In this document: piece after piece, positions 1 through 11,427 of the stretch
How the letters are laid out: the number at the start of each line of letters is the position of its first letter
How positions within the stretch are numbered: the first letter of the stretch is position 1
Source: Quercus robur
Lineage: Eukaryota > Streptophyta > Magnoliopsida > Fagales > Fagaceae
Reading direction: 5' to 3'
Assembly (NCBI RefSeq): GCF_932294415.1
Contig: NC_065538.1
Coordinates: 16,263,830-16,327,829, forward strand
Length of the DNA stretch: 64,000 nucleotides
Made by a program: the position numbers and the translations under genes
Notes under the pieces: generated by a model
The model's database searches: none
What the model was told of the DNA's origin: nothing
What the model saw: the letters and a program-made list of their open reading frames with translations, nothing else

Positions 1-204
1 TGTTGTCTTGGTCTAATGATAAAGAACTATTATCAAGAATGGTTGGTAATACTGTTGACGTGATAATAATGACATTCCGAAGTTACTAATCATATGAAAA
101 GAATTTTGTGTGAATTGCGTGATTAAATGTATGTCCTTAATGAAAAGTACAAGTTTTTTTTTTTTTTTTGATTGGGAAAAAACTAAACTTTTTAATGTAA
201 TCGT

Positions 205-3200
205 GCTAAATCAGCTTGTACAATAGGAAAAATGTGTGATGGAACATCCTCCATTCACACTAAAAATCTGGTATGCTTAGAACATATTTAGCCAGACTAT
301 GAGCTACAGTATTGCCATCTCTTTTAGTATGAGAATATAGCAATTCATCAAAGTTTTGGGAAAACCTTCTGACATCCTCAATTAGTAAACCTGTAGGTGT
401 TAGGGGCTGTGAATTCTCTCGCAAAGCTTATATCACTTCCATTGAATCTCCCTCCAAAATAACGCGTCGAAAACCAAGATCTGTTGCAAGGGATAGTGTT
501 GTTGCTGCTGCCAAGGATTCAATCTCCACTGCCTTGTAAGGTTGGTGTTTTATCTTTACACATAAGGCCAGCACCAAGCCATTTACATCACAAACCACTA
601 CTCCTATACCAGCCTTCTTCTTTTTTGGACACGTCGCTCCATCAAAATTTATTTTCACCACGTCCATTGGAGAAGGAAACCACTAGTTTTGTGCTGATCG
701 GACTGCTCATTGCCTCTGAAACTCTAGCCCCTGTCTTGTCATATGAAACTCATCCAAATTGATTCTTGTAGCAGTGGCAATCTAATGAAGGTCAATAGCA
801 GAAGCTTGTACCCGAGCCTTGTTTCTTTGATTCCACATTGACCATGTGGTGACTGCAAAAAGATCCAGTTGCTTACCTTCTGCTATTATCCATGAAAGCA
901 GGTCTTTAAAGTCTGCAAAATCGACAGAGTTTCGGAACTCCTATAAAGCTTGATCTGCCCAGACCGTGTCAAGCTCGGTGCAAGTCCACAAAGCATGGAG
1001 TGAGTCTTCAACTTCAGCTTGGCAATGGTCACAGATTGAATTACCAATGATAGTGCGTCTCACAGGGCTTGTTTCATCAGCATGGTGTTTCGGCAAGCTC
1101 TCCATATAAACATCTTAACCTTCTATGGTACTTGCATCGACCAAATAGCTTTCCACACATGTTTGTCTCGAATAGGAGGAACCTAGTTAGTGGCTTCCAT
1201 TTCAGCTTCCTCTTTGAGGAATCGGTAACCCGATTTACATGTATAGACACCATTATTTGTGTACGGCCAGAATATCACATCCTCTGCTTCCACAAGACTT
1301 AACGGCATTGACTTGATTAATTCAGCATCTTCCTCCATGAATAACCTATCCACCAAATCTGCCCTTCATTGCCTTGTGGTTTGATCAATTAAGCAAGACG
1401 CAATAGTGTTTTCAAAGTCTTATATGGGACATGTTGGGAGGTTTGTTGGGTGTTTTCTAGGCAGCCACCGCCGTTGCCATATATTTATATTTTCTCCATT
1501 TCCAACCCTCCATCTTGCACCGCTTTGAATAATATCCCTTCCTCTAAGAATACTCTTCCACGCATAGGATCCCATTCTTGAGTTGGCTGCTTCCATGCTT
1601 GTAGAGTTTGGGAAAAAACAAGCCTTAAACACCTTATAGAATAGAGATGTTTTGTTGTGCAAAAGGCACCATGGTTGCTTTTCTAGTAGAGAGTCATTGT
1701 ATAGTGCTAAATCTCTAAAACCCATTCCACCCACTGTTTTGGATTTTGTCATGTCCTCCCACTTTATCTAATGAATCTTTCTACGGTCACCACGTTGACC
1801 CCACCAATTTTTTTTTAATTAGGGCTTCAATTCCATGGCAGAATCCAATGGGTAATTTAAAACAACCTATTGTGTAGGTAGGGATAGCTTGTATAACTGA
1901 CTTTAGTAACACTTCCCTACCAGCTTGAGAGAGGGATTTACTCTCCCTTCCTTGTAACTTCTTCCATATTTTCTCCTTGATGTAGTTGAAACTTTTCTTT
2001 TTCCTTTTTCCGACAAAGGAAGGAAGACCTAAGTACTTTTCATACTGCATGATTTCCGGAACATCAAAAGCCATATTTATTTCATGTTTCGTTTCTCTTG
2101 GGGTGCACTTGCTAAAGAATAATGTCGTTTTGCTTCTATTGATTTTTTGCCTTGGTGCTTCCTTATACATATTCAAAATCTCTAGTATCTTGCCACATTC
2201 ATCTATGGTTGCCTTGCAAAAGAGAAGACTATCATCTGCAAAAAGAAAATGGGTTAGTTTGGGCCCTCTCCTACGTAGTGAAAAACCATGTATTTCTCCA
2301 TTATTTTCAACTCTTTTGATTAGCCCATTTAGGCCTTTAGTACATAGCAGAAAAAGAAAAGGTGATAATGAGTCACCTTGTCTTATCCCACGGGTAGGCT
2401 GTATCATCCCACAAGGCTCTCCATTCACCAACACTGAATACGAAACAGTTTTTAGACATCCCGTTATCAATTGGATCCACCTTTCATTGAAACCCATTTG
2501 CCTCATCAATTTTTCCAAGAAACCCCAATCTACCCGATCATAAGCCTTACTCATGTCCAATTTGATAGCCATAAAAGCATGAATATTTGACTTAAAATTT
2601 TGCAAACTATGAAGGGTTTCAAAAGCTACAAGGATATTGTCAGAAATTAGTCTATCCTTTGTAAAAGCTAATTGGTGTTCAGTTATAATAGAGGGCAATA
2701 ATTTTTTCAACTGATTGGCCAAAACTTTGGAGTAGATTTTGTATAGCACATTGCAAAGACTAATTGGGTGAAATTGATGAGCATATTCTGGCTTATTTGT
2801 TTTAGGAATGAGAGTAATAAAAATGTGGTTAAGGGGGGAAGGTAAGGTACCTGAGTTCAACCATGCCAGAAAGGAGGTAGTGACATCCTTCCTTACTGTG
2901 CCCCAAAAATGCTAGTAGAAGAGTGGAGGCATTCCATCAGGCTCAGGAGCTTTGAGTGGTGCCATTTCGTGTAAAGCCTCCTCCACTTCTTCTTCATCAA
3001 AAGTTTTTTACTTAGAGCGGCATTCATCTCATCATCAATAATAGCAGGTACACATGATAATACATCTTGGGGCATAATGTGCTCAGTTGAGGTAAATAAG
3101 TTTTTGAAATAATTTACCAGAACTGTGGATATCTCAATCGGTTAGTCCCTCTACCTACCCTTCTCATCCCTAATTCCCTCAATCATATTTTTCCTATATC

Positions 3201-4309
3201 TCCTTGTAGCACAACTGTGAAAATATTTGGTATTTCTATCCCCTTGCCTTGCCCATGGTACCCTTGATCTTTGAGCCCACATAATAGCTTCTCTCTCCAA
3301 TAACACCTCAATCTCCCTTTTTAATTGCCTAATCCAATGGTTGTTACCATTAGCCATGGCTTCAATTTTAGCCTTAGCTAGATTCTTCTTCAAACGATCC
3401 AATTCCTTTCTCATGCTACCAAAAACATTTTTGTTCCACCACCTTAAATCTTTCCCACACTTGTCTACTTTGGCAAGAACAAAATCAACAAACCCGAGCA
3501 CCCCAACACTAGTCCATGCTGCCTGCACCACTTCCTTACACCCCGAATGTGACAGCCACATCTCTTTAAATTGAAATAATTTTTTCCGGGTAGGAGGATC
3601 AATACCCAAAAAAACAATATGAAGAGGGCTACGGTCTGATGAATCACAACGAAGATGATACACCTTTGTTCCCGGAAACTTCAAAACCAACTATTTGTTG
3701 CCAAACATCTATCCAATCTTTCCCATATTGAATTACCATTTTCGAAGTGTCTACTCCATGTATATTTTGGACCAAGAAAGCCCAAATCCATAAAGCTGCA
3801 CTCATCAATCACATCTTTGAATTGTTGCATCTGGTCATGGGATCGAGTTGCTAAGTTGCTTCTCCCAATTTTTCATCCTATCTAACAATTTCATTGAAAT
3901 CACCACAACACAGCCATGGCCTCTCTGAATTTGAATTTAACCTCCTAAGCTTATCCTAAGCTTCAAACTGCCTTGCTGTTTCTAACTCACCATAAAAACC
4001 GGTTAAACGCCATTCACTTTCCAAACCTTTGTCAATAACAGCATCAATAAAATTTTTATTTGATCCTTCTATAGTCAAATTGATCGTAGACCTCCAATAA
4101 AGAACCAAACCACCATTGCGCCCCACTTTAGGAACCACCAAACGATGATAAAAATTAATACTATTCTGAATGAACTCTAGCCTTGCTTCATCTATAAGAG
4201 TTTCGGCTAAAAATACCACAAAGGGATCTTTTGCCCATACTAAATCCACAAGCTCTCTTCCTGTACATAGGTTTCCAAGCCCACAACAGTTCCATGCTAA
4301 GCAACTCAT
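205..4309 (-). pseudogene. LINE-A ORF2: endonuclease, reverse transcriptase, RNase H (broken)
   Basis: Remains of the ORF2 polyprotein, read right to left. The apurinic-type endonuclease starts at 4309 with a WNCCGLGN motif and continues to about 3600. Its normally invariant SDH motif near 3640 reads SDR, so the catalytic His is lost. The reverse transcriptase at 2860-1787 is a 357-codon open stretch with MSKAYDRVDW, RGIRQGDSLSP and the FADD catalytic motif. A zf-RVT-like region lies at 1752-1070. RNase H lies at about 667-205, with NFDGA, an EIESLAA helix, EGDS and HSLAKYV. Stops and frameshifts separate these blocks (for example at 3955, 3150, 2890 and 1787, the last next to a T8 run). Strong family match, clearly dead. 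Confidence 0.85.
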
Positions 4310-4578
4310 TGCTATTGACGGGGCTAACTGTCAGCCTCTGCTAATAAAGAAATTGTTTGCTCATCATAATGGAGAACCTGGATGCGTTTAGAAGGCACCT
4401 CAAGTTGATAATCTGTTTCATCTACTACTCTTTTTTTACCAGAAATATTCCGCCTTGCACCTAATACAGTTGAGATATGCGATTTGTTTTTGCGTGTCCA
4501 GGTTTGAGGGCTGCGTGCTTTCTCAGTAGTCGGTGAAGCCTTAGGAGAAACCTGATCAACACATGAGTTGATAAGTGG

Positions 4579-5724
4579 CTACTTAGTGTGTTTTAATTGA
4601 GCACGTGAGGTAGAGTCCCTGGTTAATTCAACTGCTGAGTCACAAGACTTTTCCTTTCTTAACCTTTCATCAATATCTTCTTCAATATTTTCGGGTGCTG
4701 TTTGAACATCATTAGGACTCTTAAATGCTGCTTCCATATCGGGATTAGCTGGATATGATTGAGGAATTTCCATTTCAGTCGAGCTATTAACTCCAACCAG
4801 ACCGTTGTGCATTAATGGTGAATTTATGTGCCCCTCGTAACGTTCATCACCGTTGTTTGACTGCTCCGGCCCTGTTTCTCTTCTTTGCTGCGGTGGCTTG
4901 CCTGAAGTTTGGCCAGCTGAGGTGATAGGACTGGTTTTCTTCTTCTCGGCATAATACCCCACAACCTTAAAAACATTCCTCTTTGAAGGGGTAAACGGTG
5001 GTGCTCTCAGTTGTGGGCCGAACTCCCTCTGATCAATGTTCAAAGTCCCTTCACTCTCAATCCAGAGATCGCAATCCCTATTGTCGTGGGTTATCCTCCC
5101 ACACCAGTAACAAATATTGGGCAATCTTTCATATTTGAAAGAGACCCAAATTTGTTTTCCATCATGCAGTGATATCAGGCGACCATGACACAATGGTAGA
5201 GATGTATCAATGGACACTTGAAGACGGATGAAATTACTAGCATTAAACAATCTAGTTTCCGTTGGCTGCACTACCTCACCTACTACCTCACAAATTTTGA
5301 TCCCTGCTTCCATACTCATGTATTTGATTGGGAGTCCATGCACTTGCACCCCAATGTTTGTCTTCTCAAACCTAATTTCATTCAAAGGTCTATCACCTTC
5401 ATATCGCTCCATAATTACTAAGTGTCTGTCAAAACTCCATGGTTTACTGTTAAGAATTCTATCCACATCCTCCTTGTTATCAAAAGTAAATAAAATTTTA
5501 TGGTCATCAAACTTTTGGATCTTGAACCCATTCCTAACTCTCCACAATGACGTGAAAGTTTTTGCTATTACCTCCACATTGAGAGCTATTCTTGTCAAAA
5601 ATTTTGCAGCAATGGAAAAATCCATAACACTATCATCATGTGTGAGATTGCACCCTGGCCCTTCTCTATCGGAAAGAGTAAGGCGAGTCCAAGAGTTTGC
5701 CAAGTCGTCCATAGTCACTAACAC
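4579..5724 (-). CDS. LINE-A ORF1 protein (nucleic-acid-binding, CCHC zinc knuckle)
   Basis: An open frame of 381 codons, the ORF1 (gag-like) protein of the LINE. In plant L1 elements this protein binds the element RNA and forms the ribonucleoprotein. The N-terminal half matches the DUF4283 type, with the usual arrangement of a helical start followed by a stretch around FTFDNKEDVDRILN and KPWSFDRHLV. A CCHC knuckle follows (CYWCGRITHDNRDC, pattern C-x2-C-x4-H-x4-C), about residues 210-225. The C-terminal third is polar and low in complexity, as is usual. The start is the first Met, which opens with an acidic MDDLANSW-type segment seen in the family. Unlike ORF2 the frame is intact, so this part is either younger or lucky. 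It belongs to the transposon, not to the host. Confidence 0.8.
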   Translation of the reverse strand: MLVTMDDLANSWTRLTLSDREGPGCNLTHDDSVMDFSIAAKFLTRIALNVEVIAKTFTSLWRVRNGFKIQKFDDHKILFTFDNKEDVDRILNSKPWSFDRHLVIMERYEGDRPLNEIRFEKTNIGVQVHGLPIKYMSMEAGIKICEVVGEVVQPTETRLFNASNFIRLQVSIDTSLPLCHGRLISLHDGKQIWVSFKYERLPNICYWCGRITHDNRDCDLWIESEGTLNIDQREFGPQLRAPPFTPSKRNVFKVVGYYAEKKKTSPITSAGQTSGKPPQQRRETGPEQSNNGDERYEGHINSPLMHNGLVGVNSSTEMEIPQSYPANPDMEAAFKSPNDVQTAPENIEEDIDERLRKEKSCDSAVELTRDSTSRAQLKHTK

Positions 5725-5890
5725 TCCAAACCGTTCAAATCAAAAGTTTATAAACCAAACTGACACCCACGTTAAAGTTCAAAAGTGATATTTATTATAA
5801 ATATATACTAAGAAAATAATTTTAAAAAAACCTCAAAAGAAGACCAGAAGGTAGCTCTCTCTGTCTATAAGACTTCTCTCTCTCTCTCTT

Positions 5891-6181
5891 TGGTTTTGAT
5901 TGGATTACATATCAACAAATCTAGCTAACAAGTAACAAGTACAAAGACCTACGGATTTCATAACTTATTTTGTTTATACTAAGATCTATAGATTTTGAAA
6001 ATAATAACTTATTGTTTTCTTTCTCAAATGAAAATAAGCGATCATTATATTCACACTCAACAAATTGGATCGTTTTTCATAAATTCCAAAAAAAAAAAAA
6101 AAAAAAAAAAAAAAAACAGAATCGTTTGTATGCTATTATAGTAAAAAACCAGCCATTGGCTACATGGTACGTAGTTACGCA
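5891..6181. other. Intergenic stretch with a long poly-A run
   Basis: No gene seen. A run of about 28 A residues near 6088-6116 may be the tail of a short retroposed sequence on the plus strand, but nothing recognisable precedes it. Confidence 0.4.
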
Positions 6182-6447
6182 CTACCTTGCCTGGGTAACC
6201 ATACCCATCTCAAGGCCCAAAGGGTTCATTTCAAATGCATCGTTGGATTTCATAATTGGACCCCAATCTTGTTCATAAGCCTTTTCTATCTCCAAGCATT
6301 CCTTCAATTCAATCACCACATGGCTCACGCTTTGGCCTTTGGATGGAAATTAATGGCACGCATGCTATTGCTGTCTCTATTGCTTTCCAAACCGAGTTGG
6401 TGTCGAATTTTCCATGCAGTCATGGATCAACAATGTTTCTTATATTG
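6182..6447 (-). pseudogene. Receptor-like kinase C-terminal fragment
   Basis: On the minus strand, three short frames give in order NIVDP, then TNSVWKAIETAIACV, then VVIELKECLEIEKA, and finally a tail ending near MNPLG. This is the last part of the kinase domain and the C-tail of malectin-type leucine-rich-repeat receptor-like kinases, where a VWKA(I/V)E(T/L)A helix and the RP(T)M..VV.EL.ECL helix are typical. There is an in-frame stop right after NIVDP and a frameshift after the SIQRP segment. Everything upstream of the last kinase subdomain is missing. It is a relic, perhaps a piece carried or cut by neighbouring transposons. The putative LTR at 6489 begins about 40 bases away and may have removed the rest. 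Confidence 0.55.
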
Positions 6448-6488
6448 CCTCTTGCAAGAAGGGACAGACCCAAACAATATTAATGAGT

Positions 6489-7287
6489 AGTGTAAAATGG
6501 TCATCCATAAAGTGACCGTCATTACTAAGGACGATCATCATTACTAAGGACAATCATAAGCACACATTAATGCTCAGATATAAATTCCTTGCTTAAATGG
6601 CACAAGTGTAATGGACGTTCAGCCTTTCCAGCCACCAGCTCACAGCTTACAACTATCTCAAGCTGACCATTACACAGCCATTACAAGACGTTAAATGGCT
6701 ATTAAATGAGCCATTTAACCCTCCAGCTCAACCATAATTGATGGATAGCGATAAAATGCTCGTCCATATTGTAAACCATCCATGTTAATGATGAGTAAAA
6801 GTATAGATGAGCGTAAGCACATTAGTTCCACACAACATTTAATGTCCAAATGATAAATGAGCACGAAGCCGTTACTGCCGTCCAATTATATGCATTTAAT
6901 GGCCGTTATAGACGTTAAAGGATTGAGGATAAACGATCATTATTAGGCCATAAATCCTCCAGCTGTGGTACAACGTTAGAGAGGCTAGTAGACTGAGCAT
7001 TTACTCACACAAAGGCTATATAAAGCCAAGAGAGACAAGTACGTGAGGCATGTTGAACACACACACAAATTACTCTACAGATTACGAATTTCTAAAAAGT
7101 TTAAGCTAATTTAAGCATAGAAGGATCCTTGGTAGGCCCCAAACCGGTGTCATTATCTACTTAGTGCTTACTTTGGTACAAGATCTCCAGGACGTCCATA
7201 ATATTGACGAGGAACATACTGACAAGCTCCAAGTCGTCCATCATACTGACGAGGAACATATGGATGAGGCAAAATCGTCCCTCATCA
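6489..7287 (+). mobile_element. Putative solo LTR, Ty3/gypsy-like
   Basis: A non-coding stretch with the look of a plant LTR. It has an AT-rich U3 part, a clear TATA box at 7017-7024, and a downstream leader ending in repeated GACGAGGAACATA units at about 7208-7265. A segment near 7125-7160 (CCTTGGTAGGCCCCAAACC) resembles the R-U5 part of gypsy LTRs. The bounds are set by a possible TG start and CA end. I could not find a convincing 5-bp target duplication, so it may be truncated. Confidence 0.45.
7017..7024 (+). promoter_or_regulatory. TATA box of the putative LTR
   Basis: TATATAAA in a GC-bordered context (GGCTATATAAAGCC), the classical plant form. Transcription would start about 30 bases downstream. 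Confidence 0.5.
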
Positions 7288-8651
7288 AATATTGTTAATG
7301 TTATCATTCTCATAGCTTTTTATTATTGCCCACTTCCCTATTATTAGCTAGGTTGCATGGACACGCCATTTTTGGCGTCGTGTCGATGTCGGACACGTAT
7401 CAAACATCGGAATGGGTACGACTCGCCGAATTCTGGTGTCCGGCAAGTGACCACTTTTTTTTTTTTTTTTTTTTTTTTTTTGTTTCTCTAACACACGCCG
7501 ATGCGGCTTTGATGCAGCTCCGATGCATCCGACACGCTAACAGTGAAGAAAAAAGAAGAAGAAAATCACAGGTTTTGAGTTTGAGAAGTCATTTTGAGAA
7601 ACCCACCTCTCAAGTTCTCAACCCACCCTCCCTCTGACCTCTACTGCTGCCCTTTGTCCCTCGCCAGAGCTAGATCGGGTCAATCGGTGAGCTCCATAGA
7701 CGTCGAGTGACGCTGTGCCCTGTCCCTTCCGGCAATCTCTCTCTCTCTCGACGTGGACAACAGGTCCGACCTCCTCTCTCTGTTTTTTTTTTTTTTCAGA
7801 TATTAATTTTGGTGACACCGATCTCTGCCAACTTTGTCCTTTCGGCGACACTTGATCTCCACCAGCCTTCTCCCTCTCTCTTTATGCTGTGTTCTTTCTC
7901 GCTCTCTCTCTTCTATTTTCTCTGATGTGATAAATGTGTAACTGTGAAGTAAATGGAATAACATGTCTCAATTTTTTATTTTTTTTAATAAAAAAGAACA
8001 GTTGAAGTTGAGTAATGATCAATTGGGTGTGAATATATAATTTTTTATTTTGAAATTTAATTTATAAGTGGATAAAGTAATTTGAAAACTAATAGGAGAG
8101 TGACTCTATTTTTTAGGCAATGTTTTAGTGAGAGTTAGAGTTATATTTTTACCGGATAGTCCCTCATCAAATATTGTTAATGTTATCATTCTCATAGCTT
8201 TTTATTATTGCCCACTTCCCTATTATTAGCTAGGTTGCATGGACACGCCATTTTTGGCGTCGTGTCGGTGTCGGACACGTGTCAAACACCGGAACGGGTA
8301 CGACTCGCTGAATTCTGGTGTCCGGCAAGTGACCACTTTTTTTTTTTTTTTTTTTTGTTTCTCTGACACACGCCGACGCGGCTTTGATGCAGCTCCGACG
8401 CATCCAACACGCCAACAGTGAAGAAAAAAGAAGAAGAAAATCACAGGTTTTGAGTTTGAGAAGTCATTTTGAGAAACCCACCTCTCAAGTTCTCAACCCA
8501 ACCTCCCTCTGACCTCTGCTGCTGCCCTTTGTCCCTCGCCGGAGCTAGATCGGGTCAATCGGTGAGCTCCATAGACGTCGAGTGACGCTGTGCCCTGTCC
8601 CTTCCGGCGATCTCTCTCTCTCTCGGCGTGGACAACAGGTCCGACCTCCTC

Positions 8652-8682
<31 letters not shown>

Positions 8683-9041
8683 GATATTAATTTTGGTGAC
8701 ACCGATCTCTGCCAACTTTGTCCTTCCGGCGACACTTGATCTCCACTAGCCTTCTCCCTCTCTCTTTATGCTGTGTTCTTTCTCGCTCTCTCTCTTCTAT
8801 TTTCTCTGATGTGATAAATGTGTAACTGTGAAGTAAATGGAATAACATGTCTCAATTTTTTATTTTTTTAATAAAAAAGAACAGTTGAAGTTGAGTAATG
8901 ATCAATTGGGTGTGAATATATAATTTTTTATTTTGAAATTTAATTTATAAGTAGATAAAGTAATTTGAAAACTAATAGGAGAGTGACTCTATTTTTTAGG
9001 CAATGTTTTAGTGAGAGTTAGAGTTATATTTTTACCGGATT
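7277..9041. repeat. 882-bp tandem duplication, two copies
   Basis: Copy 1 spans 7277-8158 and copy 2 spans 8159-9041. They are nearly identical apart from poly-T length differences and scattered substitutions. Each copy starts in the last bases of the upstream LTR, includes the target site TTATTAGCT, and ends inside the MULE-like element. The bases GTCC occur at both break points (7277 and 9042), a microhomology. The duplication therefore came after both insertions. Confidence 0.9.
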
Positions 9042-9537
9042 GTCCTTTAGTTTTGTCTCTACTTAAACATAGGAGTATAGGGGCATTTTTGAACAAAAAA
9101 ATAAAGAATCCAAATAGGAAAAGCCCCTTAAATAATAGTATAGATAACGTGTTTTTTTTTTTTTTAATCCCACTCTTACAGTTAATGTATTTCTTTACTC
9201 AGCCTTTTGTTTTGTCTTATAAATTATAATATTTATTATGAATTTAGTGATTTTTGTTTTTGTGTGTCTTGCTATAGTTTTATTTATTTATTAAAGTTAA
9301 ATGTTGTGTATTATTGTACTACGTTAGGTGTTAGTTTACTTATTTGTAGTTCTTACATAATTTAAATTCTAGACATAAACGTATTTTATGTCTAAAAATA
9401 TTAAAAAATATGCCTAAATATAAAATATAATTAATTATTTAACCGCCATGTCCCCGCCGTGTCGTGTCCTTATTTTTCAAAAATTGCCATATCTCTGTGT
9501 CCGTGTCCGTGTCGTATCCGTGTACGTGCAACATAGG
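7350..9537. mobile_element. Non-autonomous MULE-like element, internally duplicated
   Basis: The left end reads AGGTTGCATGGACACG and the right end CGTGTACGTGCAACATAGG; the two pair as imperfect inverted repeats sharing GTTGCAYGKACACG. A perfect 9-bp repeat, TTATTAGCT, flanks it at 7341-7349 and 9538-9546, the target-site size typical of Mutator-like elements. There is no transposase. The body holds CT-rich sequence and poly-T runs. Its present length includes an 882-bp tandem duplication, so the original element was about 1.3 kb. ORFs inside it are low in complexity and differ between copies, so I do not call genes. Confidence 0.65.
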
Positions 9538-9589
9538 TTATTAGCTCCAAAAGTAATTTTCCAAAGTTGTAAACATCACTTTGCTTTGT

Positions 9590-10200
9590 GATGATGCAGA
9601 ATATCGTCTGCTGATTCCCTTCATCCAAAGATGGTGTGGACGACTAAAATGGATCCTGCAAAGAGGTGATTTTAAGATAAGGACTCAAGACACTGGTGTG
9701 GTGCTAGCCACAAATCCTCAGAAGATCAAGTCAGTGAAGTGATTTGGAGAGAATAAAGAGTATAGAATATTGCTAAGAATATTTGTTTGTGACTTTCTTC
9801 TTTTGGTCTAGCCCTTCTTTAGGCTTCTTCATGATTTTAAGATAAGGACTCAAGACACTGGTGTGGTGCTAGCCACAAATCCTCAGAAGATCAAGTCAGT
9901 GAAGTGATTTGGAGAGAATAAAGAGTATAGAATATTGCTAAGAATATTTGTCTGTGACTTTCTTCTTTTGGTCTAGCCCTTCTCTAGGCTTCTTCATCTT
10001 ATATCCTTTGGAGTCATTATGGCCACGCATTTATGGTGTTTGTAACGCTTGCTTACACTGCAGTCTGCTAGCTATAGTTGACAACGATCTTATGTCCGAT
10101 TTATCTGATTGCGTGCTACTTGCTGACTCTTTAATGTAGATTGTAACTGTCGTCCAGTCATCAATGAACGACCAAAATTACGGGCGTATCACTTAGTTAA
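9590..10200 (+). mobile_element. LTR-like fragment with a 165-bp tandem duplication
   Basis: The sequence around GACACTGGTGTGGTGCTAGC and the leader that follows resemble the R-U5 part of plant LTRs. A 165-bp unit is repeated head to tail at 9667-9831 and 9832-9996. No coding sequence and no clear ends were found, so the class is a guess. Confidence 0.35.
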
Positions 10201-10839
10201 CCTGTTGGAAGTGACGAATTGTAGTATCTGCATTGAAGAACAACTCTGATTAAGACCATTAATCTAAGTGCTAAATATCACATCTCTTTAATACAAACAA
10301 GGTCACACGCAAAAACTCTGTTATCTTAAAGTATGACATAACATATGCCTAAAATCAGTTTTTATATCTTATACTTTATATTGCAAATGGAATCCACAAA
10401 AATAAACAAAAGCCAATTGTCTTCAATTTATGGTGAAAAAATTAAATACAAAATACAAGGAAAAAAAAAATGTAAATTACTTTATAGCATCATTTTGTTA
10501 AGGACTTTAAGATCATGAGCTTAATGGACCATAGTGGACCGAAATGGAAGAAAGATCGAAATGCTACATTGATGTGATTCAACAAGAGCGTATAAATGCT
10601 ACATTCCAGGTTTTAGATATTATATAGATAAATTTATTCTTTTTTTAAAATAAAAAAAAAAAGAAAATAAAAGAAGAAGAGTGTTTTTGGGAGGGAGTGG
10701 GGTGGTAATAGTCTAAACCAAGTCCAAACACTTTGCCCTTCTTCATCACCATACACTATAGTCTATATTGTAAAAGTAACATACCCTATTGTTAGTCAGA
10801 ATGCATTGAAGAAAACATAATTTAATCTCATAAAAATAA
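10201..10839. other. No gene seen
   Basis: AT-rich sequence without a supported ORF, repeat or RNA gene. Confidence 0.5.
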
Positions 10840-11340
10840 GGCTGTAAATGAACCAAACTATTTATGAACAGTTCAAGCTCAACTTGAGAAAAAATTTATT
10901 TATGTTTGTTTGTTTAGAAAATAAGCCAAGTTAAGTTTAAACTTAATTATTAAACAAGTCAAGCTTAAGTATAATAATTGTTTGTGAACAAGCCAGACTT
11001 GAAATTTTATTGTATAAATTTCTCAACATTAAATATTTTCATATGATGTAAAATTATTATTTGCAACTTACTAATAATATAAATAGTCTATGTATAGTGA
11101 AAATTCATGAAATTTTGAAGAGAGTAAATATTTCAGTAATAGTTTCACAATGTATAGAAAAAAGAGAGTTAATCGAGCAGATCATGAACAAGCTTGAGCT
11201 TGCTTGACAAGAAAATGAGTCAACCTTGAACATAAAATTTTGTTTGATGATGAGCTCAAGCTTGGCTCATCTTCGAAAAAAAAGGAAAATAAAAGCTTGA
11301 AATTTTGAAACTTGGCTCAGCTCAGCTCGTTTATGACCTC
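10840..11340. mobile_element. Short non-autonomous DNA element, unclassified
   Basis: The left end (GGCTGTAAATGAACCAAAC) and the right end (GCTCGTTTATGACCTC) are imperfect inverted repeats around TAAAYGARC. The interior repeats GCTTGAGCTTGCTTG-like motifs, a pattern seen in a widespread plant repeat. No target duplication was identified, so the family is uncertain. Confidence 0.4.
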
Positions 11341-11427
11341 AGTTAGCATTAATAGACTATAATGAAGTAAAAAACCAAAAAATGAACTGTATGGAAGTAT
11401 ACCAAAGTAAAAATAGGAGCACGTGAT

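Larger units (their letters stand above)
154..5890 (-). mobile_element. Nearly full-length L1-type LINE (LINE-A), minus strand
   Basis: A non-LTR retrotransposon read on the minus strand. The poly-T run at 154-169 is its poly(A) tail seen from the other strand. From right to left it carries an ORF1 protein with a zinc knuckle, then ORF2 remains: endonuclease, reverse transcriptase, a zf-RVT-like region and RNase H. The right (5') limit is not sharp; a CT-rich leader lies at 5850-5895. A short similarity, AAGTACAA, flanks the element near 145-152 and 5936-5943 and could be a target-site duplication, but it is too short to rely on. ORF1 is open and ORF2 is broken, so this copy cannot move by itself. 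Confidence 0.85.

Noticed and set aside
6481..7287. Exact 5-bp target duplication for the putative LTR
   Set aside because: AATATT occurs on both sides, but its position does not fit TG/CA ends, so I left the ends approximate.
7326..8735. Several ORFs of 60-103 codons in the duplicated MULE region
   Set aside because: They cross homopolymer runs, differ between the two tandem copies because of length changes in those runs, and lack any family resemblance.
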